DNA of 63,561 bases from assembly GCF_004342065.1 (NCBI RefSeq), contig NZ_SLZU01000021.1, positions 1-63,561 on the forward strand, given 5' to 3'. Shown here piece after piece: positions 17,392-26,378 of the stretch. Under the pieces are notes generated by a model. The model saw only the letters and a program-made list of their open reading frames with translations, made no database searches and was not told where the DNA came from. The stretch is from Primorskyibacter sedentarius. GTDB lineage: Bacteria; Pseudomonadota; Alphaproteobacteria; Rhodobacterales; Rhodobacteraceae. The position numbers were made by a program, and so were the translations under genes. The stretch's first letter is position 1. Every line of letters starts with the position of its first letter.

Positions 17392-18684
17392 ATGCCAACT
17401 GCTCTTGTTCTTGGAGGCTATGGTCTCATTGGCTCCGCATGTTGTCGGGTTCTCTCCGGGGCCGGTTTTCGCGTCGTGGGTCTTGGCCGTTCGCGCCTTG
17501 CCGCCATGGCGACTGCCCCGGACCGGGAATGGATATTCGAGGATATCTCTACGCTCGATGAAACCGCATGGAAAAGGCTCCTCAATGGTGTCGACGTGCT
17601 CGTGAACGCCGCAGGTGCACTTCAGGATGGTCCGATGGACGATCTTGATGCTATTCACGCAACAATGCTCGCGCGGCTCTGTGCGGTCGCTCCGCCCGAA
17701 CTTCGCCTCATCCAGATTTCGGCGGCCGGAGTCTCCCCGGAGGCCTCCACGGAGTTTTTCCGGAGCAAGGCCCGCGGAGACGCGCATGTCGCGTCCGCGC
17801 CCTGCGGCTGGGTAATCCTGCGCCCGAGCCTTGTGCTCGCATCCGAGGCCTATGGCGGCACGGCACTCCTACGCGGCGCGGCCGCCATGCCCGGCCTTCT
17901 GCCAGTAGTTCTGCCAGACAGCCTGGTCCAGACCGTTCATATCGAAGATTTGGCCGGTGCCGTCCTCGCAGCCGCGCGCGGGGAGATCGCCTCCGGCACG
18001 ATTGCCGATATCACAGAGAAGGAGGCAAGACCTCTTCCCGAACTCATCCGCAAAATCCGCCGCTGGCAGGGAATTGCTCAGCCGCGTCTGCGCCTTCGCG
18101 TCCCGGACGCGATCCTCACACTCACCGGATTCGGCGCGGATATTGTGGGCCGCCTGGGCTGGCGTTCGCCGCTCCGATCTACAGCGCTCGACGTCCTGCG
18201 CGACGGCGTCCACGGCGATCCCGGACCCTGGATCGCGGCCGGCGGGACACTGCCCCGCGGCCTCGAAGCGACGCTTGCCGCATTGCCGGCGACGCGGCAG
18301 GAGCGTCTCTATGCCCGCCTCTATTTCGCGCTGCCGCTTGCGATAGCATTGCTCTCCATCTTCTGGCTCGCCTCGGGTCTCGTGGCTCTCGCCCAGCCCG
18401 CGGCCGCCGCATCGGTGCTCGCGGATGGCGTTCTTCCGGCTTGGGCCGTTGGCGCAATGGTCATTGGCGGAGGCTTGGCCGACATCGCGCTCGGTGTTGC
18501 CGTCCTCTGGCGACCGTGGTGCCGGCGGGCAGCGCTCGGCATGGTGGCTGTCTCTGGCGCCTATCTCGCCGGCGGCACGCTCTTCGCACTCGAACTCTGG
18601 ATCGATCCGCTCGGCCCCTTGGTAAAAGTCCTGCCCTCGATGGCGCTCGCGCTCATCGTCTGGCTGGGGGTCGAGGACCTATGA
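17392..18684 (+). CDS. NAD(P)-binding epimerase-like protein fused to a DoxX-like membrane domain
   Basis: This is a 430-residue two-part protein. Residues 1-290 are an atypical short-chain dehydrogenase/NmrA-like Rossmann domain opening with ALVLGGYGLIGSACCRVLSG, with ILRPSLVLASEAYGGTALLR and LVQTVHIEDLAGAVL typical of NAD-dependent epimerases. Residues 300-430 contain about four membrane helices matching the DoxX-like family that often follows such domains. AGGAAAGGG stands before ATG 17392, which is more credible than the open frame starting inside the IS110 debris. The stop overlaps the next start (ATGA). The reaction is not known. Confidence 0.88.
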   Translation: MPTALVLGGYGLIGSACCRVLSGAGFRVVGLGRSRLAAMATAPDREWIFEDISTLDETAWKRLLNGVDVLVNAAGALQDGPMDDLDAIHATMLARLCAVAPPELRLIQISAAGVSPEASTEFFRSKARGDAHVASAPCGWVILRPSLVLASEAYGGTALLRGAAAMPGLLPVVLPDSLVQTVHIEDLAGAVLAAARGEIASGTIADITEKEARPLPELIRKIRRWQGIAQPRLRLRVPDAILTLTGFGADIVGRLGWRSPLRSTALDVLRDGVHGDPGPWIAAGGTLPRGLEATLAALPATRQERLYARLYFALPLAIALLSIFWLASGLVALAQPAAAASVLADGVLPAWAVGAMVIGGGLADIALGVAVLWRPWCRRAALGMVAVSGAYLAGGTLFALELWIDPLGPLVKVLPSMALALIVWLGVEDL

Positions 18685-19154
18685 CCTACGATATTCTTCT
18701 GTTTCTGCACGTCATTGGCTCCACGGTCCTGCTCGGCACAGGGGCTGGCATCGCCTTCTTCATGGTTGTTTCGAACCGGACCAAAGACCCAGCTCTGATC
18801 GCCCACGTTTCCGGAATCGTCGTTCTCGCCGACACAGTATTCACGGCAACTGCGGCCCTGTTTCAACCCATCACCGGTTTCATGCTCGCACGCGAGGTAG
18901 GCTGGCCTATCCTTGAGGGCTGGGTCGCTCTCTCGCTTGCTCTCTACGTCTTTGTCGGTCTTTTCTGGCTTCCAGTGGTTTGGATGCAGATTCGCATGCG
19001 CGATTTGGCGCGGGTCGCGCGCGATGCCAACCTGAAACTGCCCGATGCATACCATCATCTTTATCGATGGTGGTTCGCCTTCGGGTTTCCGGCCTTCGCC
19101 GCAGTTCTGGCGATTTTCTGGTTGATGTTGACGAAATCTGCCATCGGCTGGTGA
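18681..19154 (+). CDS. DUF2269 family integral membrane protein
   Basis: This 157-residue protein has four predicted membrane helices (DILLFLHVIGSTVLLGTGAG; the VLADTVFTATAALFQPITGF region; GWVALSLALYVFVGLFWLPV; and FGFPAFAAVLAIFWLML). The FLHVIGSTVLLG start and the LFQPITGF turn are the DUF2269 signature. It overlaps the epimerase/DoxX gene by 4 bp, so the two are translationally coupled and probably form one membrane complex. Function is unknown. Confidence 0.88.
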   Translation: MTYDILLFLHVIGSTVLLGTGAGIAFFMVVSNRTKDPALIAHVSGIVVLADTVFTATAALFQPITGFMLAREVGWPILEGWVALSLALYVFVGLFWLPVVWMQIRMRDLARVARDANLKLPDAYHHLYRWWFAFGFPAFAAVLAIFWLMLTKSAIGW

Positions 19155-19663
19155 GGTCTCGTATTGCCGCTGCCGCAACAATATCCTCAGTTTCACGATG
19201 TTTGGTATGTTTCTGCATTACGTTTTTGTTTGTGCGACTGCTGCTGCATTTTCTGGTGGGTAGGGTTCGTTGTTTCCAAGCGAGAAACCATGATGCAACC
19301 CTATGCCGTTAAGTGCCCAACACAATAGTCGAACGCGAAGTCCGCAATAGCGACCAACACGATTTGCAGACACCCCCTTTTTCTTTGGTCCTCCCCTTTG
19401 ATCGCCTTTAGGATTCCCGAGCCCCCTCTCGTCCAAGGGACTGCCAACTGTTCGGTAGACGACCTCATAAGCAATTAGCTCATCTCTCGATTTGGGCAGG
19501 TTTGTACCGCTCGCAAGGTCTCGACCGGCACGTTGAGCAGATGGGTCACCGCGTCTAAGTGGATTTCCAGCCACCTACGTGTTCTGCGGCCTGTCTCGCC
19601 AGGGCGACCTCCACGCCCAAGGACTCGGCGATTGGGTCGGATACTTGCCAAACAAAGGCACAG
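19155..19663. other. Intergenic region between convergent genes
   Basis: About 510 bp lie between DUF2269 and the deoR gene. Several short frames exist. On the minus strand near 19565-19670 one frame reads like a protein end (VALARQAAEHVGGW then a stop) but has no start of its own, so it may be a fragment. No RNA gene or mobile element was recognised. Confidence 0.4.
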
Positions 19664-20428
19664 TCAAACTTGGACAACCTGGCAATCATGACGCGCACAG
19701 TTTTCTATAACAGACATTGAAAACGTTGCCCCACTCACGATTACATCGACGTCCCAGACATGCCCTGTCTGACAGGCCAAATCCAATCCGTTCTTCGTGC
19801 TGTCCATTACCAGAATACGCTTCCTGGCGCAGTTCGCGATCGCCTTGCGTGCGGTGACTTCATCAGCGTTGTAGTCCATCACCCTGCCCCCCTCTGACAA
19901 TCCGCCGCAGCTGAATATGGCATAATCGAGGCGGTAGTTTGCGAAGAATTCGAGCGCAGGCGCGCCGATCATATCCAAATCCCGTATTCTTACGGTTCCG
20001 CCCGCCAATTCAACCGCGACACCGGGGGCTTGCTGCAAGGCGCAAACAGCGTGAATGCTGTTAGACACGACAAAAAGGTCTTTATGTGAGGCCAAAAAGC
20101 GCGCGCAAGTCTCTACAGTTGTGCCGGTCCCCAATGCCACCCGCGCGCCGTCGGGGATCAGGTTCTTGACGGCCAAGGCTATGCGCTGCTTTTCCTGCCG
20201 CGCTATCCCTTCGCGCGGCAGATAACCGATATTCTCGCTCTGCTGGCGAAGTCGCACATTGCCGTTGCGGCGCTGAACAAGCCCGGCCTCATCCAGATCG
20301 CGAAGATCGGCGCGTATCGTTTGAACCGAGACCGCAAGTTCGGACGAAAGCTCGGTCGCTGAAAGCGCGTCGCTCTCGGACAGGAGCGCGATAATCTGAT
20401 CTCTTCGCTGGTTAACATCACGTCGCAC
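19664..20428 (-). CDS. DeoR/GlpR family transcriptional regulator
   Basis: This 254-residue protein is a typical DeoR repressor. The N-terminal winged helix (residues 5-60) reads RRDQIIALLSESDALSATEL, then SVQTIRADLRDLDEAGLVQR. The C-terminal DeoRC sugar-phosphate sensor domain includes GARVALGTGTTVETCARFLA, NSIHAVCAL, ELAGGTVRIRDLDMIGAPAL and the metal or phosphate site DSTKNGL. Family members respond to phosphorylated sugars or nucleosides. It is divergent from the ABC importer and phosphatase cassette starting at 20599. A GCTTTCGTTCGAAAGC palindrome in the gap is the probable operator. This argues that the imported compound is, or becomes, a phosphorylated metabolite. Confidence 0.93.
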   Translation of the reverse strand: MRRDVNQRRDQIIALLSESDALSATELSSELAVSVQTIRADLRDLDEAGLVQRRNGNVRLRQQSENIGYLPREGIARQEKQRIALAVKNLIPDGARVALGTGTTVETCARFLASHKDLFVVSNSIHAVCALQQAPGVAVELAGGTVRIRDLDMIGAPALEFFANYRLDYAIFSCGGLSEGGRVMDYNADEVTARKAIANCARKRILVMDSTKNGLDLACQTGHVWDVDVIVSGATFSMSVIENCARHDCQVVQV

Positions 20429-20563
20429 GGCAATTTCCTTCGGAAAATTCGCAAACTTTTCTAAAGGTTAGGAAAACAATCTAAGTCTCGCAATATAAAT
20501 AAAAGCTTCAGAAAACCGTTACAAAAACGTCAGACTTCTCAGGGATACGGCGACTCGTGAATT

Positions 20564-20579
20564 GCTTTCGTTCGAAAGC
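20564..20579. promoter_or_regulatory. Probable DeoR operator upstream of the ABC cassette
   Basis: GCTTTCGTTCGAAAGC is an inverted repeat with 7-bp perfect arms, 19 bp before the substrate-binding-protein start. TTTCG/CGAAA half-sites are common in DeoR/GlpR operators. A second, looser repeat (TTTCC TTC GGAAA, 20434-20446) lies next to the deoR start. Binding of the divergent DeoR here is inference. Confidence 0.5.
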
Positions 20580-20598
20580 TATAACCCCTGGAGAGCCC

Positions 20599-21567
20599 AT
20601 GAAGTCCTTCGTCACATCCACCGCTTTCACGCTCTTGGCCAGCACAGCCATGGCCGACACGATCACTCTGTATACCTCGCAGCCCAATGCCGATGCGCAG
20701 CGGACTGTTGACGCCTTCATGGCCGCCAACCCCGGGACCGAAGTGGACTGGGTTCGCGACGGCACAACCAAATTGATGGCACGCCTGCGCGCCGAGATTG
20801 AGGCTGGCAACCCTCAGCCCGACGTCCTGTTGATCGCCGACACCGTGACGCTGGAAGGCATGGCGCAAGAGGGACTTCTGACCGCCTATCAGTCGCCCGA
20901 AGCCAGCAACTATGATGCAGCGCTGCACTCGGCCGACGGCTACTACCACTCGACCAAATTGATCACCACCGGGATCGTCTACAATACGGGCGTTGAAACC
21001 GCACCGACGTCTTGGGAAGACCTCTCAGAGGCCCCCATCAAAGGGCAAATCGCCATGCCTTCGCCGCTTTATTCCGGTGCCGCGCTGATCCACCTTGCCA
21101 CGCTGACCGGCGATGAGACACTGGGCTGGGATTACTACGAAACCCTCGCAGCGAATGAGGCCCGCGCACAGGGCGGCAACGGCGGCACCTTCAAAGCCGT
21201 GGCCTCGGGCGAGAAGCCCTACGGCATGGTCGTCGACTTCCTTGCGATCCGCAACAAGGCCGATGGGTCGCCCGTTGATTTCGTCTTTCCTGAAGAAGGG
21301 GTTTCCTATGTGACCGAGCCCGTGGCGATCATGTCTTCTGCCAAGAACGTCGAAGGCGCGCAGCAATTCGTCGACTTCTTGCTGAGTTCCGAAGGACAAG
21401 AGCTTGTTCTCGACATGGGTTATATCCCTGCCCGTGACGGCATGGGCGTCCCCGAAGGGTTTCCCGCCCGTGAAGAGATCAAGCTGATGGCGTTTGACCC
21501 AGCCCAAGCCCTTGTAAATGCCGAAGCCAACAAGGCCAAATTCGCAGTGCTTTTCGGCGTTGAATGA
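20599..21567 (+). CDS. ABC transporter periplasmic substrate-binding protein (AfuA/phosphonate-type)
   Basis: This 322-residue protein has a Sec signal peptide (MKSFVTSTAFTLLASTAMA) and the type II binding-protein fold of the AfuA/FbpA cluster: ITLYTSQPNADAQRTVDAFM, PQPDVLLIADTVTLEGMAQE, NPGTEVDW, and the late MSSAKNVEGAQQFVDFLLSS. Proteins of this cluster bind ferric iron but also phosphate-bearing ligands such as hexose phosphates (AfuA) and 2-aminoethylphosphonate. The iron-binding double tyrosine of FbpA is not evident near the C-terminus. Given the DeoR regulator and three downstream hydrolases, a phosphorylated organic ligand is more likely than iron. Its TGA overlaps the permease start. 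Confidence 0.9.
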   Translation: MKSFVTSTAFTLLASTAMADTITLYTSQPNADAQRTVDAFMAANPGTEVDWVRDGTTKLMARLRAEIEAGNPQPDVLLIADTVTLEGMAQEGLLTAYQSPEASNYDAALHSADGYYHSTKLITTGIVYNTGVETAPTSWEDLSEAPIKGQIAMPSPLYSGAALIHLATLTGDETLGWDYYETLAANEARAQGGNGGTFKAVASGEKPYGMVVDFLAIRNKADGSPVDFVFPEEGVSYVTEPVAIMSSAKNVEGAQQFVDFLLSSEGQELVLDMGYIPARDGMGVPEGFPAREEIKLMAFDPAQALVNAEANKAKFAVLFGVE

Positions 21568-23270
21568 TGAGCGTCAGTCATAAAATTGGAGGTAGCCGGA
21601 CCGAGGCCCGGCTGCTCTCCACCATTCTGCTCGTCGCGATCTGTCTGACGCTCGCCCCGGTCCTGCGCCTGTTTGTCGAGGGCGTCACCTATCAGGGAAG
21701 CCCCAGCCTTGCCCTCATGCGCGACGTGCTGGCGCAACCTTCTACCCTGAGCGCACTCAAGCATTCTCTGGTCACGGCGGGTTTGGGCACTTTGGTAGCG
21801 CTGGCGTTAGGCGCGGCCTTTGCCTTTCTTGTGGCGTTGACGGACCTGCGCGCCAAGGCGGCTTTGGTCTTTTGCCTGATGATACCAATGATGATCCCAC
21901 CGCAGATCACTGCGTTGTCTTGGACCCAAATCATGGGGCCTTCTTCCGTTTTGCTGAAGACTCTGGGCATAGCACCCCCGCTTGGCGCGCCGCAGCCGCT
22001 TTATTCGCCCGAGGGGATCATCTTCCTGCTGGGCATCCAACATATGTCGATCATTTTTCTGACCCTCCGCGCTGGCCTGCGTTCGATCCCCCAAGACGTA
22101 GTTGAGGCTGCCCGTATCAGCGGTGCCAAAGGCCTGCGTACCTAGTGGCAAGTCGTTTTGCCGCTGACTTTGCCAAGTCTGGCGGCGGGCACGGCGATTA
22201 CCTTTGTAACCGCTCTTGGCAATTTTGGCATTCCGGCGATGCTGGGCATTCCCGCAGGCTACGCGACACTGCCAACTCTCGTCTATCAAAAGCTGGCCGG
22301 TATGGGAACGACCGTCTTGGCCGAAGTTTCGGTTCTGGCGATGCTGATCGGAGCGGTCGCGGTGGCGGGCATCGCGTTGCAACGCCTATGTCAGTCGCGC
22401 CAGAAGCTCCACCTTGTGGGCAGCACCTCCCGCCCATTGGCACTGCCTTTGGGCGCTGCCCGCCTGCCAGTTGAGGTTCTTCTATGGGCCGTTGTCTTTG
22501 CCATCCTTGTGTTGCCGATGTTCGGCCTTTTGGCGACCTCTTTGGTACCTGCTTACGGCGTGACACTGCGCTTTGATACGGTGACCCTTGCGTCTTGGTA
22601 CGAGGTGCTGTTCCGTCAGCCGGTCACTTCGCGGGCCTTTGCCAACTCCTTTGGGTTGGCCGCGGGCGCAGCTGTCGCTTTGGTCACGGTTTGCCTGCCG
22701 TTGGCGTGGCTGATGGAGCGGCGCAAGACGCGGCTGGCGCGCCTCTTCGACGGCCTGCTTGATCTGCCCTACGCGCTGCCGGGTGTTGTCCTGTCGATTG
22801 CGATGATCTTGCTGCTCATCAAGTTGCCATTTACCGAGGCCACGCTATACGGCACGATCTGGATCATCTTTCTGGCCTATCTCGCACGTTTCTTCGCCGT
22901 AATGTTCCGCCCCGTTCAGGCGAGCCTGAAGCAATTTGATCCCGGCATGGACGAGGCCGCGCAATCGGTCGGAGCCTCACTCTTCCGGCGGCTGCGCGAT
23001 GTTATCTTTCCGCTGTCGGCCCCAGCGGCGGCGGCGGGAGCAATCCTGGTCTTTCTCACCGCGTTTAACGAACTCACGGTTTCTGCGCTCTTGTGGTCCT
23101 CGGGCACCGAGACACTGGGCGTGGTGATTTTCAACCTCGACGACAGCGGCGAAACCGGCATGGCCAGCGCTTTGGCCATGACCATTGTGCTTGTGGTCAT
23201 AGTCCTAATGGCGCTGATCCAACTGTTTTCGCGCCGCTTTCCCAAAGGAGTTGTCCCATGGCAGACATAG
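21564..23270 (+). pseudogene. ABC transporter permease (AfuB-like) interrupted by an in-frame TAG
   Basis: A single frame of 569 codons encodes a duplicated permease of the iron/phosphonate type with two six-helix units. It is broken by one amber codon at 22143-22145, in the middle of the first cytoplasmic EAA loop (DVVEAARISGAKGLRT before the stop and WQVVLPLTLPSLAAGTAI after it). Both halves are otherwise intact and in the same frame, including the second EAA loop (MDEAAQSVGASLFRRLRDVI). The TAG is one base from TGG, TTG, CAG, AAG, GAG, TCG or TAC/TAT codons. The first piece would end at 193 residues; a TTG at 22158 could restart the second. It may be a recent nonsense mutation, a suppressed stop or a sequence error. 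The flanking genes are undamaged. Confidence 0.85.
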
Positions 23271-24307
23271 ACCTGTCTTCGGTCGGCAAGACATACGCGG
23301 CCATGCCCGCGCTACAAGACATCACTACCCGGTTCGAGGACGGTGAATTTATCGCGCTATTGGGGCCGTCTGGCTGCGGCAAGACCACCCTCTTGCGCAT
23401 CTTGGCGGGTTTCGAAGAGCCCAGCAGCGGCAGTATCCGCATCGGCACGCGCGAAATGTCCAATGCCCAGACCGGTGAAAACATACCCCCCGAAGACCGC
23501 AATATCGGGTTTGTGTTCCAATCTTACGCGCTTTGGCCGCATATGTCGGTACGGCGCAACGTCTCCTACCCCCTTGAAATCCGAAGGTTCTCCAAGGCCG
23601 AGATCGGGAAACAGACAGATGCGGCGCTTGCCTCAACGGGACTTGAGAAATACGCCGACCGTATGCCCTCTGACCTTTCAGGCGGGCAACGGCAGCGGGT
23701 GGCTTTGGCGCGCTGCCTCGTCTCTGATCCCTGCGCAGTGCTGCTGGACGAACCCTTGGCCAATCTTGACGTCGCGCTGCGAGCCACGATGCAGGGCGTC
23801 TTTACTGATTTCCACAAACGCACCGGCGCCACGATGATCTATGTCACCCATGATCAAGCCGAAGCAATGGCGATGGCGGATAGAATTGCAGTGATGGACC
23901 AAGGCCGTATCCAGCAATTCGACACGCCGCAAACCCTTTATGAACGGCCCAGGAACCGCTTCGTCGCCGAATTCGTCGGGCGCGGGACCGTGGTGCCAGT
24001 GCAAGAGATCAAGCAGGCCGGAGATGCCCAACAGGCACGGATATTGGGGACTGAGGTCGCGGTGCAATCGGCAAGGCAGGAGGCGCGGGTCAGCCATGTC
24101 TGCCTGCGCCCCGAAAACCTGACCATCACAGAGAGTGGCGATCTTCGCAGCAAGGTTGCGCGCGTCACCTATATGGGCGGGAAATACCTGCTGGAAACGG
24201 TGACTGACTGCGGCGCGCGCCTGTTTGCAGAAACGCGCGCCCGCTTCGAAGTCGGCGCACAACTGGGTCTGACGATCACGGCACCTTGGGCCTTCTCAGA
24301 GGATTAA
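23258..24307 (+). CDS. ABC transporter ATP-binding protein (FbpC/AfuC-like)
   Basis: This 349-residue ATPase has Walker A LLGPSGCGKTTLLRI, Q-loop FVFQSYALWPHMSVR, signature LSGGQRQRVALARCLV, Walker B AVLLDEPLANLD and the switch histidine YVTHDQAEAM, all intact. A C-terminal TOBE domain (about residues 270-349) follows, as in importers of the iron, sulfate and phosphonate group. AAAGGAG precedes ATG 23258, which overlaps the permease end by 13 bp. An ORF start further upstream in the permease gene is not needed. It pairs with the binding protein and permease before it. Confidence 0.95.
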   Translation: MADIDLSSVGKTYAAMPALQDITTRFEDGEFIALLGPSGCGKTTLLRILAGFEEPSSGSIRIGTREMSNAQTGENIPPEDRNIGFVFQSYALWPHMSVRRNVSYPLEIRRFSKAEIGKQTDAALASTGLEKYADRMPSDLSGGQRQRVALARCLVSDPCAVLLDEPLANLDVALRATMQGVFTDFHKRTGATMIYVTHDQAEAMAMADRIAVMDQGRIQQFDTPQTLYERPRNRFVAEFVGRGTVVPVQEIKQAGDAQQARILGTEVAVQSARQEARVSHVCLRPENLTITESGDLRSKVARVTYMGGKYLLETVTDCGARLFAETRARFEVGAQLGLTITAPWAFSED

Positions 24308-25375
24308 ATGCAAAGCATTCGACTACTTTCCGGCATCGGGGATAAAGGCCCCGCCTGCATGCAATTGACCGTGGACAATAGGATCTGGCTGCTTGATTGC
24401 GGCTTTGGACCCGAAGCCAACGCGCAGTTCGATCCCGCTTGGCTTGAGGGGGCTGAGGCGGTGTTCATCACCCATGATCACGTGGATCACATCGGCGGCG
24501 CGTCCCATGCTGTTGAGGCGGGACTGCCCATCTATGCCACGGCGCAAACGGCCAAAGCTTTGCCTCCTGCGGCCAATGTGCGTCCGCTGCCCGAACAGGG
24601 TCAAACGTCGATCGACGGCGTCACCCTGACCACAGGGCGCAATGGTCATGCGATGGGCGGTGTCTGGTTTCACTTCGATCTGGGAGAAGGACTTTTCTAC
24701 TCCGGCGATTGGTCAGAGGAGTCGGATTGGTTCACTTTCGATGTGCCACCGCCTGCCGCGACAGCGATTTTGGATTGCTCCTATCACCTTGATGACGTGC
24801 CGCAATCGGATCGGTTCGAGGCGCTGAATGCATTGTTAGACCGGGTGGAGGGTCAGGTGCTGTTGCCCGTCCCTCCCTCCGGCCGCGCGGGCGAAATGGC
24901 GCTGCATCTGGTCCTTCGCTACGGATGTGAGAGTGTGATGCTTGACCCTGAATGCCGGGACACGCTGCGCGCTGCGCTAAACAGCGGCGCCGTCAGCGCC
25001 GATGCCCAGAAAATCGCCCCGCTTTTAGACCGTGGCCCGATGGAGGAGGCGCGCTTTCTGATCTGTGATACGCCAAATGCGGACGGCGGTGCCGCTTGGG
25101 GTTATGTGCGGGCGTGGCACGGGAGCGGCCGTTTGGGACGCGACGCGCATGTTGTATTCACCGGCCATATGACAGCCCATGCACGTGGAATTTGCAACGT
25201 TCCGGGCGGGTATTTCCAACGCTGGAACGTACATCCACCGCTGCGGGATCAGGTGAAAATGCTAAATCACCTCGGCGCCAAGCGCTTTGCCCCTGCATTC
25301 TGCATACAGCCCGAAGATTACCTGATTGAAGGACTCGACGCTGAGGTGTTCTTTCACGACCGGGTGCGCCTATGA
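24308..25375 (+). CDS. MBL-fold hydrolase with beta-CASP-like motifs
   Basis: This 355-residue protein has the metallo-beta-lactamase fold with the HxHxDH metal site (ITHDHVDHIGG, about residue 60) and later ligands in NGHAMGG and YSGDWSEE. After the MBL half, VLLPVPPSGRAGEMALHL resembles motif A of beta-CASP nucleases, VFTGHMTAHARG their motif B region, and WNVHPPLRDQVKMLNHLGAK the C-terminal histidine motif. Beta-CASP enzymes (CPSF73, RNase J, Snm1) cut nucleic acids; this one is shorter than usual. It has no signal peptide. The ATG directly follows the ATPase stop and its end overlaps the histidine phosphatase start, so it belongs to the import cassette. A cyclic phosphodiesterase role of the PhnP kind is an alternative. 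Confidence 0.8.
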   Translation: MQSIRLLSGIGDKGPACMQLTVDNRIWLLDCGFGPEANAQFDPAWLEGAEAVFITHDHVDHIGGASHAVEAGLPIYATAQTAKALPPAANVRPLPEQGQTSIDGVTLTTGRNGHAMGGVWFHFDLGEGLFYSGDWSEESDWFTFDVPPPAATAILDCSYHLDDVPQSDRFEALNALLDRVEGQVLLPVPPSGRAGEMALHLVLRYGCESVMLDPECRDTLRAALNSGAVSADAQKIAPLLDRGPMEEARFLICDTPNADGGAAWGYVRAWHGSGRLGRDAHVVFTGHMTAHARGICNVPGGYFQRWNVHPPLRDQVKMLNHLGAKRFAPAFCIQPEDYLIEGLDAEVFFHDRVRL

Positions 25376-25917
25376 CGCCGACACCTTCGCCATCGCGCAG
25401 CTTTTGCCTGATCCGCCACGGCGAGACGACAGCAAACGCAGACGAGATCATTGCTGGGGTAACGGATGTTCCGCTCACCCGGATGGGCCGTGATCAAGCA
25501 CGCGCCCTGTTGAACAGAAGATGGCCAGAGCCGATTTCGATCTACGCCAGCCCCATGTTTCGGGCTCAGCACAGCGCCCAACTCGCCTTTCCGGGCAAAG
25601 AAATTTGTTTACACGAGGGATTGCGCGAGCGCGACTGGGGTGTGTTCGAAGGGCAACCCTTGAGCAAACAGCCTGTCAGAGAAGACACGCCAGACCGGGG
25701 CGAAAGCTGGCCTGATATGCTGCTGCGCGTGCAGACCACGATAATCGAAATCTGCGCTGCGTCAAAGGCCGTGCTGCCGGTGCTGGTATGCCACTCCGGC
25801 GTTATTCGCGCTGCGCGTGTGCTGTGGACGACAGGCGACGTCGGTCGACGTCCCCCCAACGCAATACCGCTATTGTTTGAAAAAGCAGGCAATGAAATAC
25901 TGGAGAAGACCTTATGA
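25372..25917 (+). CDS. Histidine phosphatase family protein (phosphoglycerate mutase-like)
   Basis: This 181-residue protein carries the branch-1 histidine phosphatase signature FCLIRHGETTANADEI with the phospho-accepting histidine, the substrate-contact ERDWGVFEG, and the second catalytic histidine VLVCHSGVIRAARV. Such enzymes remove phosphate from small molecules (for example CobC-type and fructose-2,6-bisphosphatase-type substrates). It overlaps the MBL gene by 4 bp at its start and the HAD gene by 4 bp at its end, so it is tightly coupled with both. The substrate is unknown. Confidence 0.92.
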   Translation: MTPTPSPSRSFCLIRHGETTANADEIIAGVTDVPLTRMGRDQARALLNRRWPEPISIYASPMFRAQHSAQLAFPGKEICLHEGLRERDWGVFEGQPLSKQPVREDTPDRGESWPDMLLRVQTTIIEICAASKAVLPVLVCHSGVIRAARVLWTTGDVGRRPPNAIPLLFEKAGNEILEKTL

Positions 25918-26378
25918 CCCAAGCAGCAGCGACCCCATGCGTGGTTTTTGATGTCGATGGCACACTTGCAGAGTTCGACGCGGAGCGGCTCGGCCATCTG
26001 GTACATGGCGTCGAAAAGCACTGGGAAGACTTTCACCTTGCGATGTCAAATGCCGCATTGATTGCTCCTATTGCAAAACTGATGCGCCGGTTGAAAGAAA
26101 GCGGCGAGACCATTCTTATTTGCTCCGGACGGCCGAAGGGTTGGGCCGAGCATACGATTGCATGGCTGCGCAAACACGACCTGCCCTTTGACGGCATATA
26201 TCTACGCGCCGAAGGTCAGGATGACGCCAGTGATCCGGAAGTAAAGCGCCGCGCGTTGAAAGAAATGCATGCGGATGGCTTCAGGCCTTGGCTGGTTATC
26301 GACGACCGCACTTCGGTAGTCGAAGCTTGGCGCGGCGAAGGGCTCGTGTGCCTGCAATGTGCTCCGGGTGATTTCTGA
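25914..26378 (+). CDS. HAD hydrolase similar to the 3'-phosphatase domain of polynucleotide kinase
   Basis: This 154-residue protein has HAD motif I VVFDVDGTLAEFDAERL, motif II ILICSGRPKGW and motif III WLVIDDRTSVVEAWRGEGL, then CLQCAPGDF. The string DDR-x-x-VVE-x-WR and the CxQ-x-A-x-GDF ending closely parallel the phosphatase domain of T4 polynucleotide kinase (PseT), which removes 3'-phosphates from nucleic acid or nucleotides. There is no kinase P-loop, so it is phosphatase only. It is the last gene of the coupled cassette that begins with the ABC importer. Confidence 0.85.
   Translation: MTQAAATPCVVFDVDGTLAEFDAERLGHLVHGVEKHWEDFHLAMSNAALIAPIAKLMRRLKESGETILICSGRPKGWAEHTIAWLRKHDLPFDGIYLRAEGQDDASDPEVKRRALKEMHADGFRPWLVIDDRTSVVEAWRGEGLVCLQCAPGDF

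Noticed and set aside
19218-19574. A 118-codon minus-strand frame between the DUF2269 and deoR genes.
   Set aside because: Low-complexity Gly/Arg composition, no ribosome site, no family.
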